Shown piece by piece: positions 7,209-16,252 of a DNA stretch of 22,579 nt. Numbering within the stretch: the stretch's first letter is position 1; every line of letters begins with the position of its first letter. The notes beneath the pieces are model-generated. The model did no database searches. It was given only the letters and a program-made list of their open reading frames with translations, and was not told where the DNA came from. A program made the position numbers and the translations under genes. Source of the stretch: JANNSW01 sp031431235 (GTDB lineage: Bacteria; Pseudomonadota; Alphaproteobacteria; Rhizobiales; Hyphomicrobiaceae); NCBI GenBank assembly GCA_031431235.1, contig JANPDA010000395.1, forward strand, positions 1 to 22,579, in the 5' to 3' direction.

Positions 7209-8414
7209 ATGCGGCCACGCCCCTATTTCGATCCCGACGAGCCGGCCCTCGAGGCCTTCCGCGACGAGGTCGTGCACTTCCTCGAAACGAGCCTGCCCGA
7301 GGACATCCGGCGCAAGGTCGCCGAGGAGCGCATGGACCTGCCCAAGGAGGACCAGCGACGCTGGCACCGCATTCTGAAGGCCAGGGGCTGGGTCTGCCCG
7401 AGCTGGCCCAGGGCGCATGGCGGGCCCGGCTGGGACGATGCGCAGCTCTACGTGTTCGAGCGCGAGATCGCCCTCGCCGATGCGCCGCGCATCATGACCT
7501 ATGGCGTGCAGATGCTCGGGCCTTCCATCATCAAGTACGGCAATGACGAGCAGAGGCGGCGCGTCCTGCCGCGCATCGCCAATGCCGATGACTTCTGGTG
7601 CCAGGGCTTCTCCGAGCCCAATGCCGGATCCGACCTCGCCGCCTTGCAGACCCGCGCCATCCTCGACGGCGACCACTATGTCGTCAACGGCGCCAAGATG
7701 TGGACGAGCGAAGCGCACATCGCCGATTGGATGTTCGCGCTGGTCCGGACCGACTCCTCGGGCAAGAAGCAGCACGGCATCACCTTCCTGCTGATCGACC
7801 TCGCCACACCCGGCGTCGAGATCCGCCCGATCTGGACCTTCGACGGTGGTGGGCGCGAGGTGAATCACGTGTTCTTCTCCGATGTCCGCGTGCCCGTCGC
7901 CAACCGGGTCGGCAAGGAGCACGAGGGCTGGACCATCGCCAAATACCTGCTCGGCCTCGAGCGCTTCGGCATCGCCGAGGTGTCGCGCTCGCTGCGCACG
8001 CTTGCCCGTGTGAAGCGCTTCGCGGCCCAGCGCCGGACCGGCGATGGCCGGCTGATCGACGATCCCTTCTTTGCCCGCCGCCTCGCCGAGACCGAGATCG
8101 AGCTGAACGCCGTCGAGCTGACCGAGCACCGCCTGCTGTTCGGCGGCGACGGCACGGTCGGAGCGGAAGCCTCGCTCTTGAAGCTGCGCGGCTCGGAGGT
8201 GCAGAACCGGCTGATCGAATTGATGCTCGAGGCGATCGGCCCGGAAGGCCAGATCGCGATGGGCGATCTCGAGACGGCGGACGCCCTGCCAGCCGGTCCG
8301 CCCGAGGCCCGCTCCACCGGCACGGCGTTCTACAACTACCGCAAGACGATGATCTATGGCGGATCGAGCGAGATCCAGCGCAACATCATGGCGAAGGCCG
8401 TGCTGGGGCTCTGA
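7209..8414 (+). CDS. Acyl-CoA dehydrogenase, large (catalytic) subunit, PimC-like
   Basis: This is a FAD-dependent alpha,beta-dehydrogenase of an acyl-CoA thioester. The 401 residues include the flavin/substrate motif CQGFSEPNAGSDLA (131-144), the middle beta domain (VVNGAKMWTS, GITFLLIDL), and the C-terminal helix IYGGSSEIQRNI. In medium-chain enzymes the catalytic Glu lies in YEGT, where this protein has YGGS. A Glu at 251 (LLGLERFGIA) aligns with the alternative catalytic Glu of isovaleryl-CoA dehydrogenase and of the heteromeric ChsE-type enzymes. ATG 7209 has GAGG 7 nt upstream. The next gene encodes the complementary small subunit, as in pimeloyl-CoA dehydrogenase PimC/PimD, but the two are separated here by 248 bp holding palindromic elements. 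The acyl substrate is unknown. Confidence 0.92.
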   Translation: MRPRPYFDPDEPALEAFRDEVVHFLETSLPEDIRRKVAEERMDLPKEDQRRWHRILKARGWVCPSWPRAHGGPGWDDAQLYVFEREIALADAPRIMTYGVQMLGPSIIKYGNDEQRRRVLPRIANADDFWCQGFSEPNAGSDLAALQTRAILDGDHYVVNGAKMWTSEAHIADWMFALVRTDSSGKKQHGITFLLIDLATPGVEIRPIWTFDGGGREVNHVFFSDVRVPVANRVGKEHEGWTIAKYLLGLERFGIAEVSRSLRTLARVKRFAAQRRTGDGRLIDDPFFARRLAETEIELNAVELTEHRLLFGGDGTVGAEASLLKLRGSEVQNRLIELMLEAIGPEGQIAMGDLETADALPAGPPEARSTGTAFYNYRKTMIYGGSSEIQRNIMAKAVLGL

Positions 8415-8428
8415 TGCCGTGATTGCAG

Positions 8429-8467
8429 GCTGGGCTGATCCCGGACTCGATTCGGGGGAAACCCAGC
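8429..8467. repeat. Compound hairpin after the acyl-CoA dehydrogenase large subunit gene
   Basis: GCTGGG (8429-8434) pairs with CCCAGC (8462-8467). Inside it, CCCGGA (8440-8445) pairs with TTCGGG (8451-8456) with one G-T wobble. It starts 15 bp after the stop codon. The motif GGCTGGGCTGAKCCC recurs at the hairpin after the M24 gene (about 11001), so this is likely a dispersed repeat and may also cause termination or protect the mRNA end. Confidence 0.5.
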
Positions 8468-8512
8468 GACCTGACCGCTGAGCTTCGGCCACGACGTGGC
8501 CTCGGCACCAGC

Positions 8513-8565
8513 CTAGTGTTCTGACTCATTCATTCGGTACCCCAAATGAATGGCCAGCCCACTAG
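8513..8565. repeat. CTAGTGT palindromic element, unit 1 of the left array
   Basis: The unit starts CTAGTGTTCTGACTCATTC and ends AATGAATGGCCAGCCCACTAG minus its first base; the arms pair through CATTCATT/AATGAATG around a short CGGTACCCCA-like loop. The outer CTAGTG/CACTAG ends are perfect, with a few mismatches in between. It is the first half of a two-unit array. Confidence 0.7.
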
Positions 8566-8576
8566 CTACCTCCTTG

Positions 8577-8644
8577 TTTGTGTTCCGTCTTTCCATTCAT
8601 TGATCCAGCTTCGCCGGAATCGAATGAATGGGCCGGAACACTAG
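8577..8644. repeat. CTAGTGT palindromic element, unit 2 of the left array
   Basis: The right arm ends GGCCGGAACACTAG and the left arm begins TTTGTGTTCCG, a degenerate form of CTAGTGTTCCG. CCATTCATT pairs with AATGAATGG. The left arm is 3 nt longer than the right (TTCCGTCTTTCC against the complement TTCCGGCCC). The outermost arms of the whole array (8513-8536 and 8621-8644) are also 21/24 inverted copies. The element ends 6 bp before the GAGG ribosome binding site of the next gene. Confidence 0.65.
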
Positions 8645-8662
8645 GGTCGAGAGGATGACCGC

Positions 8663-9811
8663 ATGCGACTGAACGACGAGCAGAGGCAGTTCCGCGAGAG
8701 CATCGCCCGTGTTCTCGGGGCCCGGCTGCCATTCGATGCCCGCCAGAAGGCGGCCAAGTCCGAGCATGGCTACTCCCGCGAGCTCTGGCAGACCGCGGCC
8801 GAGCTCGGCTGGCTGGCAGCCGGCTTGCCCGAGGAATCCGGTGGCCTCGGCGGCGGCGTGGTCGAGACGGCCGTCTTGTTTGGCCAAGCCGGGCGGCACC
8901 TGGTCACCGGCCCATATCTGGCAACACTCGGTCTCGCCGTTCCGGCGTTGGTTGCAGCCGGCGGGCCACTCGCACACTCTCTCCTCGGCGACGTGGCGAC
9001 CGGCAAGACCATCCTTTCCTTCGCCCACGCCGAGCCGGCTGCCCGTCACGAGCCTGCCTTCGTGGAGACCCGCGCGGAGAAGCGGGCCGGCGGCTACCGC
9101 CTGTCGGGCGTCAAATGCCTCGTTCCGTTCGCCGATGCGGCTCGCCACATCCTCGTCAGCGCACGGACGTCGGGAATGGCAGGCGAGCCGGACGGCATCT
9201 CGCTGCTCGTCGTCCCGAGCGACACCAAAGGATTGTCGATCCACGCCTTCCGCACCCATGACGGCGGCCGGGCTGGCGAGGTGAGGCTGGACGGTGCCGA
9301 CCTGCCCAAGGCCGCGCTGCTGGGCGTGGAGGACAAGGCCTTCCCGATCATCGAGACCACTCTCGACCATGCCTCCGCCATGCTCGCCATGCAGGCGCAG
9401 GGCTCGATGTGGGCGGTCTACGAGGCGACGCTCGCCTACTTCAAGACCCGCAAGCAGTTCGGCCAGACGCTCGGCTCGTTCCAGGCGCTGCAGCACCGGC
9501 TGGTCGACGTCTACGTCAAATGCCAGCTCGCCCAGTCGATGGCCGAGGACGCGGTCGTCGCGCTCGGGTGCGAGGATCCGGTCGAGCGCGCGCGCCGGGT
9601 TTCGGCGGCCAAGGCCTATGTTGGCGAGGCCGGGCGCACCGTCGGCAAGGAAGGCGTGCAGCTCCACGGCGGCATCGGCATGACCGACGACATTCCTGCC
9701 GGCCACCACCTCAAGCAGCTGACGGCAATCGCCCTCACCTACGGCGACGCCGACCAGCACCTGTCGCGCTTCCAGCGCCTCAGCGCCCACAACACCGAAG
9801 CCAGCAACTGA
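8663..9811 (+). CDS. Acyl-CoA dehydrogenase, small subunit, PimD-like
   Basis: This is the partner subunit of a heteromeric acyl-CoA dehydrogenase. The 382 residues have the N-terminal helical domain, a middle domain (YRLSGVKCLVPFADAARHILV), and the C-terminal FAD-contact motifs TRKQFGQTLGSFQALQHRL (from T262) and LHGGIGMTDD (from L334). It lacks the YEGT catalytic Glu (YGDADQ stands there). It has Leu-Asp-His at 234-236 where the large subunit has Leu-Glu-Arg, so it probably supplies flavin-binding surface rather than the base. ATG 8663 has GAGG 8 nt upstream. The M24 gene follows after 12 bp, giving a clear operon link. Confidence 0.9.
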   Translation: MRLNDEQRQFRESIARVLGARLPFDARQKAAKSEHGYSRELWQTAAELGWLAAGLPEESGGLGGGVVETAVLFGQAGRHLVTGPYLATLGLAVPALVAAGGPLAHSLLGDVATGKTILSFAHAEPAARHEPAFVETRAEKRAGGYRLSGVKCLVPFADAARHILVSARTSGMAGEPDGISLLVVPSDTKGLSIHAFRTHDGGRAGEVRLDGADLPKAALLGVEDKAFPIIETTLDHASAMLAMQAQGSMWAVYEATLAYFKTRKQFGQTLGSFQALQHRLVDVYVKCQLAQSMAEDAVVALGCEDPVERARRVSAAKAYVGEAGRTVGKEGVQLHGGIGMTDDIPAGHHLKQLTAIALTYGDADQHLSRFQRLSAHNTEASN

Positions 9812-9823
9812 CGAGGACCCACA

Positions 9824-10996
9824 ATGGTACCGCTTCCCTTCGAAAAGGCAGAGTTCGCCAAGCGCCTGAAGCGCGTGCGCGAGGAGATGACGAGGCGCGG
9901 CATGGACCTGCTCGTCGTCACCGACATCGCCAGCCAGTACTACCTGACGGCCTATGACGGCTGGTCGTTCTACACCCCGCAAATCGTGGTGGTGCCGCTC
10001 GACGACGATCCCTATTGGATCGGGCGCTACATGGACTCGGCCGGCGGCAAGCTCACCTGCTGGATGGACCACGACCACGTGGTCGGCTTCCCCGACACCT
10101 ACGTCCAGCAGAAGGACCGCCATCCCATGGACTGGATGGCCGAGTTCATGCGCGGCAAGGGCTGGGGCAAGAAGCGGATCGGCATCGAGGTCGACACCTA
10201 TTATTTCTCGCCCAAGGCCCACGCTCATCTGACGAAGGGCCTGCCCGACGCCAAGTGGATCGAGGCCGATCTGTTGGTCTCCTGGGTACGCGCGGTCAAG
10301 TCGCCGGCCGAGATCGAGATGATGAGGAAAGGCGCGCGGCTCGCGGAAGCGGCCATGCGGGCGGCCTATGAGGCAATCGCGCCGGGCGTGCGGGAATGCG
10401 AATCGGTCGAGAGGATCTATGCTGCCGAGGTCGGAGGTTGCCCGAAGTTCGCAGGCGATGTCACCTCGCTGCCACCGACCATCCTCGCCGGCCCCAACGC
10501 GTCGGCCCCGCACATGCTGTGGACCGACCGCAAGTACACCAGCAACGAGACCGTCGCGCTCGAGCTGGCGGGCGCCTGCCGCCACTACACGTCGGGCCTC
10601 GCCCGCACCATGCAACTGGGCAAGCCGGCGCCCAAGGTCGAGGATGTGGCTAAAGTCACGATCGAGGCGATGGGCATCGTGGTCGATGCGGTGAAGCCGG
10701 GAGCGACCGGCGCCGACGTCGAGCTTGCCTTCCGCACGCACATGGCCAAGCACGGGCTGAAAAAGGAATCCCGCATCGGCTACTCGATCGGCATCGGCTA
10801 TCCCCCCGATTGGGGCGAGCACACGATCAGCCTGCGCGCCGGCGACACCAGCGTGCTCGAGCCCGGCAATGTGATCCACTCGATCCTCGGCATGTGGATG
10901 GACGATTGGGGCTTCGAGGTCTCCGAGACGATCCTGGTCACGAAGAAAGGGTCGGAGTGCCTGACGGCGTTCCCGCGCGAGCTCTATCGCAAGTGA
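9824..10996 (+). CDS. M24-family (creatinase/aminopeptidase P fold) hydrolase, ectoine-hydrolase DoeA/EutD-like
   Basis: This 390-residue 'pita-bread' fold protein resembles DoeA/EutD in motifs: TAYDGWSFYTP, WMDHDHVVGFPDTYVQ, RHPMDWMAEF, GYPPDWGEHTISL and the tail VSETILVTKKGSECL. DoeA opens the ectoine ring to N-acetyl-diaminobutyrate. The two Asp metal ligands of true aminopeptidase P (as in DxGC...SDITRTF) are replaced by E247 and G258 (SGLARTM), while a His at 230 matches the catalytic His region of creatinase. The enzyme therefore looks like the metal-poor creatinase branch, a C-N bond hydrolase rather than a peptidase. GAGGA precedes ATG 9824, 12 bp after the acyl-CoA dehydrogenase stop. 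No doeB/C/D neighbours are present, so ectoine as substrate is uncertain and another cyclic amidine or amide is possible. Confidence 0.8.
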   Translation: MVPLPFEKAEFAKRLKRVREEMTRRGMDLLVVTDIASQYYLTAYDGWSFYTPQIVVVPLDDDPYWIGRYMDSAGGKLTCWMDHDHVVGFPDTYVQQKDRHPMDWMAEFMRGKGWGKKRIGIEVDTYYFSPKAHAHLTKGLPDAKWIEADLLVSWVRAVKSPAEIEMMRKGARLAEAAMRAAYEAIAPGVRECESVERIYAAEVGGCPKFAGDVTSLPPTILAGPNASAPHMLWTDRKYTSNETVALELAGACRHYTSGLARTMQLGKPAPKVEDVAKVTIEAMGIVVDAVKPGATGADVELAFRTHMAKHGLKKESRIGYSIGIGYPPDWGEHTISLRAGDTSVLEPGNVIHSILGMWMDDWGFEVSETILVTKKGSECLTAFPRELYRK

Positions 10997-10997
10997 T

Positions 10998-11072
10998 CCC
11001 GGCGGCTGGGCTGAGCCCTTCGCCAAGCCCAGCAGCCCGGATGCTGGACTCCGGCTTTGCCTCGGCTCCAGC
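10998..11072. repeat. Two tandem hairpins after the M24 gene, related to the 8429 repeat
   Basis: CCCGGCGGCTGGGCT pairs with AGCCCAGCAGCCCGG (10998-11040) around a GAGCCCTTCGCCA loop. A second hairpin, GCTGGA (11043-11048) with TCCAGC (11067-11072), follows directly. It starts right at the stop of the M24 gene and probably ends the operon transcript. It shares GGCTGGGCTGA and CCTCGGCWCCAGCCT with the sequence after the large-subunit gene. Confidence 0.55.
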
Positions 11073-11091
11073 CTGCGCCAAGTGACAGCCG

Positions 11092-11241
11092 ATGCCCCTC
11101 CCTCGCGACATCGCTCGGCACATGATCGCGGTGCGCCGTGCGCTCCATCACCCGCAATTCCGGGTCGACGAGGACGCGCTGCCACTCGGCGCAGCAACAC
11201 TCGAGGCCGCCACCCTCGACTTCGTAAGGGGCAGAGCCTGA
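11092..11241 (+). CDS. Possible small hypothetical protein (49 aa)
   Basis: ATG 11092 opens a 49-codon frame closing at TGA 11239-11241. Third positions are mostly G/C, as in the neighbouring genes, and the product starts MPLPRDIARHMIAVRRAL and ends ATLDFVRGRA. There is only a weak Shine-Dalgarno (AAGTGACAG). I recognise no family. It could be a chance frame or the remnant of a longer gene, so treat it as tentative. Confidence 0.25.
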   Translation: MPLPRDIARHMIAVRRALHHPQFRVDEDALPLGAATLEAATLDFVRGRA

Positions 11242-11277
11242 CTTCTGGATAACCCCGCGACCGGAAGGACAGCGCCA

Positions 11278-11307
11278 TTGCGCCGGAATGGGTGTTCCGC
11301 GTATATT
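11278..11307 (+). promoter_or_regulatory. Candidate sigma-70 promoter of gyrA
   Basis: TTGCGC (11278-11283) and TATATT (11302-11307) are separated by 18 bp, matching the consensus at 4/6 and 5/6 positions. This predicts a leader of about 95 nt before the gyrA TTG start. Confidence 0.5.
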
Positions 11308-11409
11308 CCACGACGAGATTTCGAAGCTGCCATCGGGACGCCGCGACGCCGCGCATAAGCCGGCTGCGGCCGGGCAATTGGCAGCCCCAGCACAAGAGAA
11401 CCCACCGCC

Positions 11410-14157
<2,748 letters not shown>

Positions 14158-14196
14158 TGCCCACCGGCCTCAATCCGTTTCTCCAGACGGCCGTCA

Positions 14197-14220
14197 CGCC
14201 GGAGGCACGCGCCTCCGGCG
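14197..14220. terminator. Hairpin downstream of gyrA
   Basis: CGCCGGAGGC (14197-14206) and GCCTCCGGCG (14211-14220) form a perfect 10-bp stem with a 4-nt ACGC loop, 40 bp after the gyrA stop and 46 bp from the stop of the convergent gene. There is no T tract. It probably serves both converging transcripts. Confidence 0.55.
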
Positions 14221-14265
14221 CGATGGTCGATCCGGGGCCTAGATCCGCGCACCACTACCTCCCGC

Positions 14266-15834
14266 TCACGGCGCGCAACTACATGTCTTGTCGCGAGCCG
14301 AGCGGATGGCGTCGAGGCTGCCGTAGATGGCGTTGCCGACGAGCCCATAGTGATCATTGCCAACGGCTAGGTAATGCGCCGCCTCGATCAGCGACAGCGC
14401 GAGCCTGGCCTCGGCCTGGATCGCGTCCGACATGCCGCTCGCCGCGTCGGATTTGATGAGCGCTGAAATCCGCCCGAGCGCATCCAGCGTGGCCGTTGCC
14501 TCGGCTACGGTCTTGGCATCCGCCGCGGAGAATAACCCTCGCGCCACCTCGACCGCGAGCGCAAGATGGTGCCGTCCCGCCGGCGCCGGAGTGGTCCCGG
14601 TGGCGACACCCATTGCCGCATTCGCGTTGCCGACGAAAGCGAAGGACGGCGCTTCCTCGGCTTTGACCGCGCCCGCCGCTGTCGCCCCTGGCAAGGTTCC
14701 GCTCGCCAACGCCGTCACCCGCGCGACCCGGCTGGCGGCGGCCACCTCGGCTGCGGCGGTAGCTGCCGCAACGGTGTCGACGGTCTCTTTCAGGTAGCCG
14801 GAATTGCCGATGAAGAAATCCGCCATGATATCGACGCCCGAGCACAGCGCGGGATTGGAGCCCTGCTCGAGGTAGGAGCAGATATCCGTCATGATACGGT
14901 TGCTGATCCAGCTGTAGCGGCCGCGCCGGGAAAGGTCGTTGGCCGCACCGCGGCTCGACACGAACTCGGCCGCGATTTGCATCAGCTTGCGCTCGCCGGT
15001 CGTGGCAACTCCAGGCTCGAGGCTCGCCGCCGACTCGCCCTTCTTGTTCTTTTTGGTCCCGGCGAACGAGCCCCTGGGATTGAACACCCACGCGCCCGGT
15101 AGCGCGTCGTCGGGCGTGCTGGCCCGCTTCAGACCGCTGGCGAACAGATCGGCCCGCTCGGCCAGGATGCCTGCGAGCGCGCCATGAAACCGACTCGAGC
15201 AGTCGGTGAACAGATAGGTGAAATCGACCGGGGCAGAGACGGCGCTCGTCTCCTCCCCGATGGTCGCGAGCGCGATCCCGAGCTTGCCTTGCCCGGATGC
15301 TTCTCCCGCTTTCGGCTTCAACTCGACCAGCAGCGACAGCCCCGCCGACTTGCCGAAGCTGATGGTGGCGACATGATTGGCGCCGACCGTCATGGACTTG
15401 ACCGCCTTGCCGACGGCGATCACGGCGGGCTCGCCGCCTTGGCTGGTGATGCGGATTTCGGCCGACTGGATCCCGGAGCCCTTCGGCTTGCGCACCGTGA
15501 CCTCGGCAAACGCGCTGCCGCCTGCCAGCAGGGCACGCCCGTCCGACAGCGAGCGCACAACAGCGCGCAGCCTGCCCGCCTCCAGCACTGTCGAGCCCGG
15601 ATGCTCCGCAAGCAGATCATCTACTTTGGCGTCCTGCTCGGCCTCGACCGCTCTGGTTGTCCGCTCGATCGTCTGGCTCGCGCGCCGCTTCCGTTTCTTG
15701 CGCGCGGCCTCGGCATCGTCCCCGATCCCGGAGAAGCTGACTGCGAGCACCAGCAGCAGAAGCGTAGTGAAAACCCGGCGCAAGGGCGTTGCCGCGGCCT
15801 GCCCACGGTCATGGCTTCTCGTCGATCCGGTCAT
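14266..15834 (-). CDS. Exported protein of unknown function (522 aa)
   Basis: I do not recognise this protein. It begins with a likely signal peptide (RR at 19-20, hydrophobic 21-38, possible cleavage after AEA at 43), followed at once by a very basic patch RKKRKRR (45-51) and a charged helix (ASQTIERTTRAVEAEQDAK). Residues about 85-215 are beta-rich (AFAEVTVRKPKG, AEIRITSQGG, HVATISFGKSAGLSLLVEL), perhaps an Ig-like or sandwich domain. The C-terminal half is Ala-rich and helical, with Cys residues in FTDCSS, DICSYL, ALCSG and the terminal TCSC, which could form disulphides in the periplasm. ATG 15834 has AGGGG about 10 nt upstream. It stands alone between convergent gyrA and a non-coding region. 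Confidence 0.75.
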   Translation of the reverse strand: MTGSTRSHDRGQAAATPLRRVFTTLLLLVLAVSFSGIGDDAEAARKKRKRRASQTIERTTRAVEAEQDAKVDDLLAEHPGSTVLEAGRLRAVVRSLSDGRALLAGGSAFAEVTVRKPKGSGIQSAEIRITSQGGEPAVIAVGKAVKSMTVGANHVATISFGKSAGLSLLVELKPKAGEASGQGKLGIALATIGEETSAVSAPVDFTYLFTDCSSRFHGALAGILAERADLFASGLKRASTPDDALPGAWVFNPRGSFAGTKKNKKGESAASLEPGVATTGERKLMQIAAEFVSSRGAANDLSRRGRYSWISNRIMTDICSYLEQGSNPALCSGVDIMADFFIGNSGYLKETVDTVAAATAAAEVAAASRVARVTALASGTLPGATAAGAVKAEEAPSFAFVGNANAAMGVATGTTPAPAGRHHLALAVEVARGLFSAADAKTVAEATATLDALGRISALIKSDAASGMSDAIQAEARLALSLIEAAHYLAVGNDHYGLVGNAIYGSLDAIRSARDKTCSCAP

Positions 15835-16252
15835 GTCGATGCTGCCCCTGGCGAAAGGCTTCAGTTTGCTAAACTAACACATGCACTTGGTTGCTCGTGC
15901 TCGTACCGATCAATTTCAGTTAAGAGCGTTACACGGCTCGAAGCGCCGATCAAAGACGGCAAAGTGCAACACCGACGATGCGGGCAGGGGTCCGAGCATC
16001 CGATCAATGCCGCCGGACCCTTGCGGAACCGGCGGCACCCCTCTCGTCGCGAAAGCACCCGCAAGGGGCACGATCGCGGCCGTCTGCGATGCGAGCGAAA
16101 GCCAACCGCCGCGGCAGCCGGACATTTCGAGCGCACCCGAGGGCGTGGCGACATTCGCCGAAGCGATCGACCGGGGCAAGGGGGAAGTCCCCCATGACCA
16201 CAAGGTCGTCAACGAGCGATACCGGACGAGTTGACGCAGTTCCCGCCTGCTG
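15835..16252. other. Intergenic region with strong hairpins and no supported gene
   Basis: About 420 bp separate two minus-strand genes. The part nearest 15860-15930 is AT-richer than its surroundings and is the likely promoter region of the unknown exported protein. Further right are several self-complementary stretches, for example GCCGCCGG/CCGGCGGC near 16010-16035 and GGGGGA/TCCCCC near 16181-16195. An open frame on plus (15881-16234) and one on minus (15916-16263) exist, but neither has a ribosome binding site or a recognisable product. Confidence 0.5.

Noticed and set aside
15881..16234. 117-codon plus-strand frame and its 115-codon antisense (15916-16263)
   Set aside because: No ribosome binding site for either, no recognisable motif, and they overlap each other in a hairpin-rich intergenic stretch.
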